Assembly: GCF_009909145.1 (NCBI RefSeq) | Contig: NZ_JAAAPJ010000006.1 | Span: forward strand, 554,189-618,188 | From: Corallococcus silvisoli | GTDB lineage: Bacteria; Myxococcota; Myxococcia; Myxococcales; Myxococcaceae | Reading direction: 5' to 3' | DNA length: 64,000 nt | In this document: piece after piece, positions 8,101 to 19,664 of the stretch | Numbering within the stretch: the first letter of the stretch is position 1 | Layout of the letters: every line of letters starts with the position of its first letter | Notes under the pieces: generated by a model | What the model saw: only the letters and a program-made list of their open reading frames with translations | The model's database searches: none | Told to the model about the DNA's origin: nothing | Made by a program: the position numbers and the translations under genes

Positions 8101-9486
8101 ATGGCTGCCCTCCACCACGAAGCCGCGCGGGGCGCGGGAGATGCGCGCGAGCGGGTGCTGGTGCTGCTCAAGCAGCACGGCTGGAACGCGACGTCCTTCC
8201 AGATTCTTCAGCCGGGCTTCCTCTACTGGTTCGCGGAGGAGGGGGACGCGTGCATCGCCTACGTGGACACGGGCGGTGCGTGGGTCGCGGGGGGCGGTCC
8301 CATCGCGGCGCCGGAGCGCGTGAGCGCCGTGGTGGAGGGCTTCCACCTGGCGGCCCGGAGCGCGGGACGGCGCGTGGGCTTCTTCGCCACGGAGGCGCGC
8401 TTCTCGCGGCTCGTGCCGTTCCAGGAGCTGCCCATTGGCGAGCAGCCGGTGTGGGACCCGGCGAAGTGGGACGCGGTGGTGCGCGGCAGCCGCAGCCTGC
8501 GCGAACAGCTCCGCCGCGCCCGGGCGCACGGCGTCCGCGTGCGGGAGGTGCCCGCGGAGGTGATGGAGACGCCGGGCCACCCGCTGCGCGAGGCGGTGGA
8601 GGTGCTGGCCGAGCACTGGCTGGCGTCGCGCCGCATGGCGACCATGGGCTTCCTGGTGGGGCTGGCTCCGGACGCCTTCGCCCGCGAGCGCCGGGCCTTC
8701 GTCGCGGAGGTGGAGGGCCGCGTGGTGGGCTTCCTGTCGGTGACGCCCGTGTACGCGCGCGACGGCTGGTTCCTCCAGGACCTGCTGCGCGAACGCTCCG
8801 CGCCCAACGGCACCGCGGAGACCCTGGTGGACGCGGCGATGCGCGCCGCCGCGGCGAACGGGCGCCGGTACGTGACGCTGGGGCTGGCGCCCCTGGCGGG
8901 GCCGGTGCGGCCGTGGCTGCGGTTCGCGCGCGCCGTCGGCCGGCCCCTGTTCGACTTCGAGGGCCTGCGCTCCTTCAAGGCCAAGTTCCGCCCCGACGCC
9001 TGGGTGCCCCTGTTCCTCTCCCACCCGAAGGATGAGCCGGCGGCCTGGGCGGTGTACGACGCGCTCCGGGCCTTCGCGCGCGGCAGCCTGGTGCGGTTCG
9101 GCCTGGTCACGCTCTTGCGCCGGCCGCGCTTCTTCGTGCGCACGCTGACGGCGCTGCTGATTCCCTGGACGGTGCTGCTCGCGCTGCCCATGAACGCCCA
9201 TTGGTTCCCCTCGCCGTGGGTGCAGCACGGCTGGGTGGCGTTCGACGTGGGGCTCGTCGCCGGCCTGCTCGTGTTGATGCGGCGCTGGCGGGATGGGCTG
9301 GCCACGCTCCTGGGCCGGCTCACCACCGCGGACGCGTGTCTGACCTTGGTCCAGGCCCTCGCCTACAACGCCGCGCGTGCGCGCGGGCCGGGGGACTGGG
9401 GCGTCATCGTCGCGTCGGTGCTCGCGCCCGCGACCGCTTCCGCGATGCTGCTGCGCTCGCGGGACCTGCGCGTCCCGGAGCACTGA
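8101..9486 (+). CDS. DUF2156 / phosphatidylglycerol lysyltransferase C-terminal-domain protein
   Basis: A 461-residue protein resembling the C-terminal catalytic half of MprF-type aminoacyl-tRNA:phosphatidylglycerol transferases (two GNAT-like folds). Matching elements include GWNATSFQILQPGFLYWF near the N-terminus, AYVDTGGAWVAGGGPIA, VVGFLSVTPVY and ERSAPNGTAETLVDAAM. Several hydrophobic helices follow at the C-terminus (about residues 350-455), the reverse of MprF where the membrane part is N-terminal. It may aminoacylate or otherwise modify lipids, but the true acceptor is unknown. ATG 8101 was chosen; an in-frame TTG at 8086 is possible. It is flanked by a divergent barrel gene and an unknown gene. 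Confidence 0.75.
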   Translation: MAALHHEAARGAGDARERVLVLLKQHGWNATSFQILQPGFLYWFAEEGDACIAYVDTGGAWVAGGGPIAAPERVSAVVEGFHLAARSAGRRVGFFATEARFSRLVPFQELPIGEQPVWDPAKWDAVVRGSRSLREQLRRARAHGVRVREVPAEVMETPGHPLREAVEVLAEHWLASRRMATMGFLVGLAPDAFARERRAFVAEVEGRVVGFLSVTPVYARDGWFLQDLLRERSAPNGTAETLVDAAMRAAAANGRRYVTLGLAPLAGPVRPWLRFARAVGRPLFDFEGLRSFKAKFRPDAWVPLFLSHPKDEPAAWAVYDALRAFARGSLVRFGLVTLLRRPRFFVRTLTALLIPWTVLLALPMNAHWFPSPWVQHGWVAFDVGLVAGLLVLMRRWRDGLATLLGRLTTADACLTLVQALAYNAARARGPGDWGVIVASVLAPATASAMLLRSRDLRVPEH

Positions 9487-9537
9487 AGGGGCCTTCGCCA
9501 GTTCCTGTTACGATGCTCGCTCTCATTGGGGGGCAAC

Positions 9538-10380
9538 GTGTTCATTTCCAATCCGGCCCAGTTCATCAGCCAGAAGATCATCAAACTCGGGGGGGCCATT
9601 GGCGCGCACTACCTCCATGCCCGGAAGGGGGACATGGTCAACTGGGAAGGACAGTTGCTCGGCTTCGGCGCCACGGAGGGACGCTATCGGGTCTTCGTGA
9701 AGCAATGGTTCTACGAGGACGCGGAGCCGGACTCGGATGAGGAGGTGGACCTGGAATGGGAGGCGGAGAAGGCCGAGCTGCAGGCGCTGCGCGCATACGT
9801 CGCCCAGCCCGGGACCTTCGGTTGGACGGCCTTGAACGCCGTGACGATCATCTCCCCACCGCCCGACATCTTCCTCTCCGCGCACGACTTCAACCTCGCG
9901 GGGAATGAAGGAGGCCAGGGCCGAAGGGCCTACCTCCTGCCCTGGCAGGAGAACTCGGTGTGTTGGACGCAGCTGGGCGACAGCGCCGACTTCTTCTTCA
10001 CCGACTCGATGACGGGCTGCACGTTTGGCGTGGGCGGAGATCCGCGCAGGCCCGTGGTCCTGCACAGCAACGTCGGCGGGGAGGCGAAGCGGGCGGCGCG
10101 GACGCTGGAGCACCTCGCGTACCTCACCAAGTCGCTTCCCGTGGGGGTGCGCGCCTCCCCCCTGACGCTCTACGGCAAGGAGCGGCAGTACAAGAGCGCG
10201 CTGGAGGGGAGCGCCACGGCGGTCCCGGGCTTCACCGCCTCCGGGACCGTCGCCAATGTCGTCGGCTGGCGCGACAGGGGAGAGTGGCAGTTCTGGAGCC
10301 AGCGATACATGTTCTACACAGGCGTCGGAAATACACAGACGCGCTACGCCGACATCGAGGTGGAGCAGCTCGAGTACTGA
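9538..10380 (+). CDS. Hypothetical protein, about 280 aa
   Basis: No family was recognised. The protein begins MFISNPAQFISQKIIKLGGA and has an acidic stretch (EPDSDEEVDLEWEAEKAE) around residue 60. It then has a mixed alpha/beta region with many aromatics and no signal peptide or membrane helix. GTG 9538 is preferred because a G-rich ribosome site (9528-9534) lies just upstream; an in-frame TTG at 9526 would add four residues. The next gene in the same direction, 200 bp on, encodes a Pro/Asn/Gln-rich protein, so a functional pair is possible. Base composition is slightly less GC-rich than neighbours. Confidence 0.6.
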   Translation: MFISNPAQFISQKIIKLGGAIGAHYLHARKGDMVNWEGQLLGFGATEGRYRVFVKQWFYEDAEPDSDEEVDLEWEAEKAELQALRAYVAQPGTFGWTALNAVTIISPPPDIFLSAHDFNLAGNEGGQGRRAYLLPWQENSVCWTQLGDSADFFFTDSMTGCTFGVGGDPRRPVVLHSNVGGEAKRAARTLEHLAYLTKSLPVGVRASPLTLYGKERQYKSALEGSATAVPGFTASGTVANVVGWRDRGEWQFWSQRYMFYTGVGNTQTRYADIEVEQLEY

Positions 10381-10579
10381 GCCTCCAGGGCGAATCACTG
10401 TCCGAAAGGAGACAGCGGGCTCCGTGCTCCCCAAGGGGAGCGCGGCCCGGATTGGAAATCAGACGTCGCGCCGGGCACGGGAGGGTGATGGGCCCAACAT
10501 CCGATGGCGTGGGTCGTTAGTGAGGGGCTGAAATTCCAAGCACCCTCCGACGCCATTCGGAGACTGGAGCATCGAAGCC

Positions 10580-11608
10580 ATGACCCGAATCCCCAAGCCC
10601 GTCAGCACGCCCGCCAATTCCCGCTACAACGCTCGCCCGGAGGGACCGCGCCCCCCTCCGAACCTCTCGACGCCGCTCCCCGACACTTCGAACGTCGTCA
10701 ACCAGAGCAAGCTGCCCAGGCCGGTCCCCGCCAATCGCACCCAGACCGCCCTCCAATCCCATCAGGGCGTCAGCACCTTCAACACCCCGGCGACCTCCTC
10801 CACGCAGGCCGTGGGCAACTCCAACACGGGCGTCAACCATCCTCAGGGCCCCTGCCCCCCGCTGGCCCCTCCAGCCGCCGGCCGCCCCCAGGCCGCCCTC
10901 AACCTGAGCAATGCCTCCTGCCTCACTCATGGCATGGCGCCGGAGCACGTGCAGGGCGCCCTCCAGCAGGGCCAGCTCAACTCCGCCTACAGCCGGCTGG
11001 GCCAGAACGGCAACTATTCGCGGGAGGCGGACAAGAACGGCGGCGGCGCGCTGGCCGTCTACACGCGCGCCGTGGGGACGCAGCAGACCAGCTGGAAGTC
11101 CCAGGGCCATGGCGTGGGGAGCAATGACAGCAAGGTGCAGATGATCCTCAGCCCCAATGTGTTGCAGACCCCCAACCATGGGTGGCGGGCGTCCTCCACG
11201 GACAACATGGGCAAGGTCCCGGGCTCCACCACCGCCCATCAGGCGGGCCTCCCCAGCAATGATCCGCTCGGCCGCGCTCCGCTCTGGTCGCGCCAGACCG
11301 AGTCGGGCCGCAACCGCGCCTTCAACGACACCGTGAACGGCAGGCCCATCCAGGCGAACAACGAGCAGCTGCACTGGGAGAAGGTCCCCCTCCAGGGAAA
11401 CCTCAAGGGAATGGTGGTGACGTCCCAGGCCAGCTTCGACACGCTGATGGGGATGAACGGCGCGCAGCGGACCGCGGGCGCGGCTGGACGGGGCACCGTC
11501 CCATTCGGGACCCAGCAGGTCCCCGTCGTCCTCGCCCAGGGGAACTCCTCGCTGCTCTCCACGCTGAAGGACGCCGGCATCGCGGATACCAACGGACGCG
11601 TCCGCTGA
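10580..11608 (+). CDS. Hypothetical protein with disordered N-terminus and globular C-terminal domain
   Basis: The 342 residues split into two parts. Residues 1-110 are low-complexity and rich in Pro, Asn, Thr and Gln. Residues 115-342 look folded (for example GALAVYTRAVGTQQTSW and KVQMILSPNVLQ). There is no signal peptide or membrane helix. This layout, a flexible leader before a compact domain, is common in secreted effectors and polymorphic toxins of myxobacteria. No catalytic motif could be assigned; a weak resemblance to ADP-ribosyltransferase strand motifs was not convincing. ATG 10580 has a GGAG site about 12 bases upstream. It lies 200 bp downstream of another unknown gene on the same strand. 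Confidence 0.6.
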   Translation: MTRIPKPVSTPANSRYNARPEGPRPPPNLSTPLPDTSNVVNQSKLPRPVPANRTQTALQSHQGVSTFNTPATSSTQAVGNSNTGVNHPQGPCPPLAPPAAGRPQAALNLSNASCLTHGMAPEHVQGALQQGQLNSAYSRLGQNGNYSREADKNGGGALAVYTRAVGTQQTSWKSQGHGVGSNDSKVQMILSPNVLQTPNHGWRASSTDNMGKVPGSTTAHQAGLPSNDPLGRAPLWSRQTESGRNRAFNDTVNGRPIQANNEQLHWEKVPLQGNLKGMVVTSQASFDTLMGMNGAQRTAGAAGRGTVPFGTQQVPVVLAQGNSSLLSTLKDAGIADTNGRVR

Positions 11609-11758
11609 CACCCAAGCTTCCAATCCCAGACACTTCACGCACCCCGGCGCCCTAGTGACAGTTGAAGGACTTGCTGGGTGTGCGTGAAATGCGGGCTGCC
11701 GGCCTCGGACCGGGCGGAGGTCCCGCCGCCGCTCCAGAGAACGGGTGGGAGGCGTGTC

Positions 11759-13069
<1,311 letters not shown>

Positions 13070-13081
13070 CGGAGGCGCGCC

Positions 13082-14200
13082 ATGGGCAACAAGTTCCAGA
13101 GCATCGAGACGAAGCACTACGCCGAACGCGAGGCCTTCTTCGAGGGCCTGAAGCGGCTGGACCGCCGCGCCTTCCTCCGCGTCGCCGGCGTCTCCGCGGG
13201 CATCGTGGCGGGCATGGGCAAGCTCACGCCCCACAGCTTCCAGTTGGTCAACGTGGCGGAGGCGCAGGGGGAGAAGCCGAGGTTCTCCTTCGCGTACATC
13301 TCCGACACGCACCTGTATGAAAACAAGCTCAACGACCGGTTCGTGCGCGCCATCCTCAAGGCCGTGGATGACGTCAACGCGTTGGACCCCCAGCCGGACT
13401 TCGTCCTCTTCGGCGGGGACCTGGCCCAGCTGGGCCAGCCAGGGGAGCTCAAGCTGGGCGCCCAGATCCTCAAGGCCGTGAAGGCCCCCCTCCGGATGAT
13501 GGTGGGCGAGCACGACTGGTTCCTGGACATGGGCGAGCAGTGGCGCGACCTGTTTGGCGCGCCCAACTACTCCTTCGACCACAAGGGCGTGCACTTCGTG
13601 GTGCTCAACTCCATCCACGAAAAGGACTTCTGGACGGAGCGCAAGCTCACGCCGCTGGAGCGGATGAAGATCGTCGCCGGCCTGGACAATGGCATCCAGT
13701 CCCGCTTCGAGGTCGGCGCCGAGCAGCGCCAATGGCTCCAGGACGACCTTTCCAAGGTGGCCAGGACGACGCCGCTCATCGTCTTCAGCCACTCGCCGCT
13801 CTACAAGTACTACAAGCCCTGGAACTTCTGGACCGACGACGCGGACGAGGTGCAGGCCATCCTCAAGCCGTACGAGAAGGTCACGGTCATCCACGGCCAC
13901 ACGCACCAGCTGCTCAGCAACCGCATTGGCAACATCCAGTTCCACGGGATGCTGTCCACCGCGTGGCCGTGGCCGTACGCGCCGGAGGGGCTGCCCTCGC
14001 TCACGGTGCCCATGAACCGCGCGGATCCGTTCAGCCAGTTCGACGGCTGCGGCGACGGCCGCATGGACGTGCTGGAGTCGGGGCTCGTGGACAAGGTCTA
14101 CAACCTCTGGCAGCGCGACCCCATCGTCGTGCGCTCCAGCTACCTGGGCTCCGGCGGCAGGCAGGCTCCGCCCCCCAAGCCCAAGCTGCCCACCTACTAG
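13082..14200 (+). CDS. Exported (Tat-type) calcineurin-like metallophosphoesterase
   Basis: A 372-residue dinuclear-metal phosphoesterase. A twin-arginine signal, DRRAFLRVAG, lies near residues 23-32, followed by a hydrophobic stretch, so the folded metalloenzyme is probably exported. The metal-binding motifs appear in order: YISDTH, FGGDLAQ, GEHDWF, FSHSPLY and HGHTHQ. The substrate is unknown (phospholipid, nucleotide or protein phosphate are all possible). It sits between a diheme peroxidase and a cytochrome c with short gaps (12 and 23 bp), so it shares their regulation and probably their compartment. Coupling of a phosphatase to heme redox proteins is unexplained. Confidence 0.88.
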   Translation: MGNKFQSIETKHYAEREAFFEGLKRLDRRAFLRVAGVSAGIVAGMGKLTPHSFQLVNVAEAQGEKPRFSFAYISDTHLYENKLNDRFVRAILKAVDDVNALDPQPDFVLFGGDLAQLGQPGELKLGAQILKAVKAPLRMMVGEHDWFLDMGEQWRDLFGAPNYSFDHKGVHFVVLNSIHEKDFWTERKLTPLERMKIVAGLDNGIQSRFEVGAEQRQWLQDDLSKVARTTPLIVFSHSPLYKYYKPWNFWTDDADEVQAILKPYEKVTVIHGHTHQLLSNRIGNIQFHGMLSTAWPWPYAPEGLPSLTVPMNRADPFSQFDGCGDGRMDVLESGLVDKVYNLWQRDPIVVRSSYLGSGGRQAPPPKPKLPTY

Positions 14201-14223
14201 GACCGGAAGAGGAACGCCCTCCC

Positions 14224-15048
14224 ATGACCTTGCGAATGAAGCTGCTCGTGGTCCCGTGCGCGGCCCTGTCCTTCGCTGGCGGCGTGGCGCTCGCCACGTC
14301 CCCCCAGTCGAAGCCCGCCGCCAAGGCGGAGGCCCTGCCCCAGCACGTGCTGCCCCCGTCGAAGGACGGCAACCTGGTGCTGGGCCTGTGCGACGGAGAG
14401 ACGTCCATGGAGGTGCCCGGCGTGAAGGAAGGCCAGAAGCTCACGCGCGCGCAGGCCTTCGCCGCCACCTCGAAGTTGATGGAGGACTGGCGCCAGAAGA
14501 ACCCGGACGCGAACTGGGACGACGCGCCGGTGCTGGCGCAGGCCACCGCGCCCGACGCGAAGAAGTCCCCCACGCCCGCGCCCCAGCCCAACCCGGGCTC
14601 GAGGCCCGCGGGCGGCGACGTGCGCGAGGGCGGCGTCGGCGCGCAGACGGACGCGAAGCAGGTGCCCCAGCAACAGAAGGCGAACGTGCAGACGGGCCAC
14701 ACCTACGGCGCCTTCTCCGAGCGCGACGAGCGGATCTGGGCGGACTCCACGCAGGCGTTCGTGAAGGAGGGCCACCGCGTGTTCCACGACGCGGACGCGC
14801 TGGGCGGCACGGTGGGCGTGTCGTGCGACATGTGCCATCCGGACGCGGCCAACACCCACCCGGAGACCTACCCGAAGTACCAGGTGCAGCTGGGCCGCGT
14901 GGCGCTGCTGCGCGACATGATCAACTGGTGCATCGAGAACCCGGTGCGCGGCAAGCCCCTGGCGGATGGGGACCCGAAGATGCGCGCGATGGAGGCGTAC
15001 ATCTACGCGCAGCGCAAGGGCGTGAAGCTGGAGTACGGCAAGCACTGA
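14224..15048 (+). CDS. Exported monoheme cytochrome c
   Basis: The 274 residues carry an N-terminal signal peptide (about 1-25) and a Pro/Ala-rich linker around residues 105-155. A C-terminal heme domain has CDMCH at 201-205 in GVSCDMCHPDAANTHPET. The later RDMINWCIENPVRGKPL and MRAMEAYIYAQRKGVKLE blocks resemble SoxA/thiosulfate-dehydrogenase-type cytochromes, where a Met or Cys gives the distal ligand. It is probably the electron partner of the diheme peroxidase two genes upstream. ATG 14224 has GGAAGAGGAA upstream. It is the last gene of the three-gene operon. Confidence 0.85.
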   Translation: MTLRMKLLVVPCAALSFAGGVALATSPQSKPAAKAEALPQHVLPPSKDGNLVLGLCDGETSMEVPGVKEGQKLTRAQAFAATSKLMEDWRQKNPDANWDDAPVLAQATAPDAKKSPTPAPQPNPGSRPAGGDVREGGVGAQTDAKQVPQQQKANVQTGHTYGAFSERDERIWADSTQAFVKEGHRVFHDADALGGTVGVSCDMCHPDAANTHPETYPKYQVQLGRVALLRDMINWCIENPVRGKPLADGDPKMRAMEAYIYAQRKGVKLEYGKH

Positions 15049-15175
15049 GGGCGCCGCGCGCCCGCGGGCCTCTCGTCCGGCCGATGGGGAGACGGATCCG
15101 CACGGGCGCGGGCGCGTGGGCCTGGAGGGGTTCATGGCGCTGGGGGCTTGCCCCCACCCTCGGTGAACCCGGTTA

Positions 15176-17551
15176 ATGCGGCCCATGTCTCTCACCCCTG
15201 TCATGGACCCCAGCGGCTTGTTGGAGCGCGCGCCGCGACTGGCGGAGCTGTTGCCGGACGCCGCGCTGTCGGAGGCGCTGGCGCGGGGGGATGCCTGGAC
15301 CGTGTACGCGGTGCTGGAGCGCAGGTTGAAGCAGGAGCCTCCCGGGCCCGCGCGGGAGCTGCTCGCGAAGCTGGTGGAGGACCGTGCCGCCTTCGTCATC
15401 GCGGCCCGTTCTCCGGCCACGCCCTCCATCCTGGGCACGGGCGTCCAGTGGAGGGGCACGCCTCCCGGGGATGCTCCTGGCGCGCCCTACGTGGCCGACC
15501 GCACCGTGACGGTGCTGGGCGTTCCGGTGTGGCCGCTGGAGGGCTACCTCGTGCGCGCGGATGGCGCGGGACCGCTCCAGGTCGTCGGGCGCGTGCCACC
15601 CTCGCGGCGCAGGGCGCGACACCGCGCGGGCGCCGTGGCAGGGGTGGTGCTGGGACTCTGCGCCGCGGCGGGGGTGGGGGAGGTGTGGTGGGAGTCGCGC
15701 AAGGTGCGCATCGTGACGGTCGTCAACGGGCTGTCCCGGCCGGTGGACGTGCGCATCGGTGACCAGCACTGGGTGGTGGCGCCCGGCGCGCAGGAGCAGG
15801 GGAGCGTGAAGCAGGAGGACGAATGGCTCCACGCGATAGCCCGCTGGCCTGGAGCGGACGAGAAGCCCATCGAGGACGTGGTGCTCCCGGTGGCCGGCGC
15901 GCACTTCGTCTACAACGTGAAGGGCGCGGCGCTGCTGGATCGCCGGTGGGGCTCGAAGCAGTACTTCCAGAACCTGGGGCCGTTGCGGGGCAGCGTCTCC
16001 GTGCTGCTCGAGGATGAGACCGTCCAGGCCGTGAGCAGGAATTGGGAGTCCACCGCGCGCCTCCATTCAGAGGCAGGGAAATGGCAGCTCGCGGCCGACG
16101 TGGCCGCCGCCGTCGCGGAGGTGGAGCCGGGCAACACGCTGGCGCGGGAGCTGGCGGCGCGCGCCGTCCTCCAGCTGGACCTCCAGGCGCCCGTGAACCT
16201 CCCAGACGCCCTGCGCTGGCGGAACACCCGCGACTTCGCGTGGATGTTGATGAACCGCTGGCAGCAGGACCTGGGCGCGCAATCGCTGGCGCAGGACCTG
16301 CTTGTCTTCATCGGTCAGGGGCCCCAGGCCCGCGCCCGGTACGCGGAGCACGCGGAGCAGTTCCCGGACTCCCCACTCGCGGCGCTCTACCTGCTGCGCG
16401 CGGACACGCCGTCCCTGGATGCCGAACAGGAGGTCCTCGCGTACGAGGAGCTGGTGCCGCGCTTCCCGGACTCCCCGGAGGTGTTCCTCGCCTGGTTGGA
16501 GGCGCGGCTGCGGTTCGAGCTGCGCGACCCCGGGGCTTCGTCGGAGGAGGGAGCGCCCACGGCGTACGCGCTCGAAACGGCGCGGCAGGCGGAGGTGCTG
16601 GTGGCGAAGCACCCGCCCACCACGGTGGGCGCGCTGGAGGTGCTCGTGCGCATCTTCCTGGACGCGCGGCGCCGGGACGCGGCGACAGGGCTGGTGCACC
16701 GCTTCGGGCAGGACCCGCGCAACCGGACCTGGGACTTCCTGGTGCTGGCGGGGCGCACGGCCGAGGTGGCGGGCCCCGAGCACACGCCCTACGTGATGCG
16801 CGACTGGGTTCCCCCCGCGCTGGCGCGCCAGCCGGAGCGGATGCGGTTGTTGGAGCTGCTCACCGGCCAGCGCTCGCTGAAGGAGGCGGAGCGCATGGAG
16901 GTGACGTCCCCCGTCGACCGCGCCGTGCTGGGGCTCACGCGGGACGTGCTGGAGAACCCGACGCGCGCCATGGAACAGGCGGCGGGGGAGTCCGAAGCGG
17001 TGCTGTCCCGGCTGGAGCCAGAGGTCGCCGCGCTGCTCGCCCTGGAACTGGAGCGCGCGGGCGATGCGCGGGCGAGGCGCCTCTTCAATGCCTCGCTGCC
17101 GCTGATGCTCTCGCGCGAGGCGCTGAGGGGCTTCCGGATCAGCCAGACCCGGAGCGCCCCCAGGTCCTTCGCCCGGTTGGCCCCGGGCCTGCGCGCCGCC
17201 GCCCTCCTGGTGCGCGCCCGCGACAAGGCGAGGGAGGGCTACAGGGTGTTCACCGAACGGCTGGACGGGCTGTCCCGCATGGATGCGCTCGGCGGCTTCG
17301 CGGTCCGCGCGGCCCCCCCGTGGATCCGCTCCGCCTTCGACGCGTGCATGGACACGAAGGTGCCGCACGTCTTCCCCAGCGGCTTGATGTCTCAGTTGAC
17401 GGGCTCGCTGGCGCAGGCCATCGAGCGGCAGGAGAACGACCGCGAGGGGCGCCGCCCCCGCTGCGAGGCGCGGGTGGTGACGCCCACCGGGCTGCCGCTG
17501 CCCCGCGCCACTCCGTCCACGCCTGGAAACGCGAACGGCGCCGACCCCTGA
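15176..17551 (+). CDS. Large membrane-anchored protein, probable helical-repeat scaffold
   Basis: The 791 residues have one predicted transmembrane helix at about 148-168 (GAVAGVVLGLCAAAGVGEVW), after a cytoplasmic helical segment. A beta-rich stretch follows (about 170-300), then a long all-helical region with Ala/Leu/Arg/Glu spacing typical of TPR-like arrays (ARYAEHAEQFPDSPLAALYLL, RFPDSPEVFLAWLEARLRF). No enzyme motif was seen. Start may be ATG 15176 or ATG 15185, three codons later; neither has a strong ribosome site. Myxobacteria carry many such scaffold proteins; the role is unknown. Confidence 0.65.
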   Translation: MRPMSLTPVMDPSGLLERAPRLAELLPDAALSEALARGDAWTVYAVLERRLKQEPPGPARELLAKLVEDRAAFVIAARSPATPSILGTGVQWRGTPPGDAPGAPYVADRTVTVLGVPVWPLEGYLVRADGAGPLQVVGRVPPSRRRARHRAGAVAGVVLGLCAAAGVGEVWWESRKVRIVTVVNGLSRPVDVRIGDQHWVVAPGAQEQGSVKQEDEWLHAIARWPGADEKPIEDVVLPVAGAHFVYNVKGAALLDRRWGSKQYFQNLGPLRGSVSVLLEDETVQAVSRNWESTARLHSEAGKWQLAADVAAAVAEVEPGNTLARELAARAVLQLDLQAPVNLPDALRWRNTRDFAWMLMNRWQQDLGAQSLAQDLLVFIGQGPQARARYAEHAEQFPDSPLAALYLLRADTPSLDAEQEVLAYEELVPRFPDSPEVFLAWLEARLRFELRDPGASSEEGAPTAYALETARQAEVLVAKHPPTTVGALEVLVRIFLDARRRDAATGLVHRFGQDPRNRTWDFLVLAGRTAEVAGPEHTPYVMRDWVPPALARQPERMRLLELLTGQRSLKEAERMEVTSPVDRAVLGLTRDVLENPTRAMEQAAGESEAVLSRLEPEVAALLALELERAGDARARRLFNASLPLMLSREALRGFRISQTRSAPRSFARLAPGLRAAALLVRARDKAREGYRVFTERLDGLSRMDALGGFAVRAAPPWIRSAFDACMDTKVPHVFPSGLMSQLTGSLAQAIERQENDREGRRPRCEARVVTPTGLPLPRATPSTPGNANGADP

Positions 17552-17568
17552 AGCGGGTCCGGCGCCGT
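17535..17568. terminator. Hairpin between convergent genes (repeat protein / mreB)
   Basis: An inverted repeat of about 13 bp per arm, with one bulged base and a 5-base loop, spans the stop codon of the upstream plus gene. It lies 29 bp short of the convergent mreB stop. No T tract. The position suggests a shared bidirectional terminator. Confidence 0.5.
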
Positions 17569-17596
17569 CACGGTGCTGCCCAAGGCGGGCCGCCGG

Positions 17597-18676
<1,080 letters not shown>

Positions 18677-18857
18677 TCAGACGGAGTGCGTTGTCGAAAC
18701 TACTACGCGCCGCAATACGGAGGAAGAAAAGCCGGAGCCCTCTTCGGGCGCCGCTCGCTGGACAACCAACCACGCCAGCCCCTCTGTTCCCTTCTCCTCA
18801 CGATTCGGAGGCGCTCCCCCTGGAAAAACAGGCCGCATCCTCCCCAGGACAGCGGCC

Positions 18858-18880
18858 GGGCGGCCTTCAGCGGGCCGCCC
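18858..18880. terminator. GC-rich hairpin downstream of the GT2 gene
   Basis: An 8-bp perfect stem (18858-18865 with 18873-18880) and a 7-base loop lie 7 bp past the stop of the minus-strand glycosyltransferase gene. No T tract. A terminator is inferred from position; it would separate that gene from mreB. Confidence 0.45.
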
Positions 18881-18887
18881 CTGGCGC

Positions 18888-19607
18888 TCAGCGCTTCACC
18901 GAGTACTTCGCGATGGCGTAGAGGGCGCGCACGCCGTCCTTCCAGCCAATCTTCTTGCCCTCCTCGTAGGTGCGCCCATGGTAGCTGATGGGCACCTCGA
19001 AGACGCGCCAGTTGCCGCGCGCCACTTTCGCGGTGATTTCGGGTTCGAAGCCGAACCGGTCCTCCTCCACGTGCACGGACCGGAGCACCTCCGCACGGAA
19101 GGCCTTGTAGCAGGTCTCCATGTCGGTGAGGTTCAGCCCGCTCGTCATGTTGGAGAGCGTGGTGAGCATGTTGTTGAGCACCGTGTGCCAGTAATAGAGC
19201 ACCCGGCGCGGCGACCCGATGAACCGGCTGCCGAAGACGACGTCCGCCTCGCCATCGATGATGGGCTGGATGACGCGCGGGATGTCCTTCGGGTCGTATT
19301 CCAGGTCCGCGTCCTGCACGAGGAGGATGTCCCCGGTGGCCTCCGCGAACCCCCGGCGCAGCGCGGCGCCCTTGCCCTGGTTCTGTTCCTGGAAGAGCAC
19401 GCGGATTTCATTGCGGTTCTTCGGCGTGCCCCCCAGCACCTCCAGGCCCTGTTCGGACAGCTGGCGCAGGAATTCGCGGCTCCCGTCCTTGGAGCAGTCG
19501 TCCACCAGGACGAGCTCCTTCGGGAAGTCCACGGCGGTGCAGCGGCGGAGGATTTCCGCCAGGGTGGGAATCTCGTTGTAAACGGGAATGACGAGCGAGA
19601 CGAGCAT
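18888..19607 (-). CDS. GT2 family glycosyltransferase (dolichyl-phosphate-mannose-synthase-like)
   Basis: A 239-residue GT-A enzyme beginning MLVSLVIPVYNEIPTLAEIL. It has the nucleotide-sugar motifs ELVLVDDCSKDGS, NQGKGAALRRGFAEATGD and the DxD-type LVQDADLEYDP. SYHGRTYEEGKKIGWKDG near the C-terminus is typical of the DPM1/UgtP-like subgroup that loads a sugar onto polyprenyl phosphate. There are no C-terminal membrane helices, so it is a soluble or peripheral enzyme. ATG 19607 was chosen because it starts the Rossmann strand and has an AGGGG site about 10 bases upstream; an upstream frame extension lacks family similarity. Confidence 0.9.
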   Translation of the reverse strand: MLVSLVIPVYNEIPTLAEILRRCTAVDFPKELVLVDDCSKDGSREFLRQLSEQGLEVLGGTPKNRNEIRVLFQEQNQGKGAALRRGFAEATGDILLVQDADLEYDPKDIPRVIQPIIDGEADVVFGSRFIGSPRRVLYYWHTVLNNMLTTLSNMTSGLNLTDMETCYKAFRAEVLRSVHVEEDRFGFEPEITAKVARGNWRVFEVPISYHGRTYEEGKKIGWKDGVRALYAIAKYSVKR

Positions 19608-19664
19608 GGCGCTGTCGCCCCTATCGCATTTCCCCCATCCGGGCGACTCCCTTGCACACAAAAT

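Noticed and set aside
10580..11608. Assignment of the second unknown protein as an ADP-ribosyltransferase toxin
   Set aside because: Only a weak similarity around an Arg-containing strand was seen; the other catalytic motifs could not be placed.
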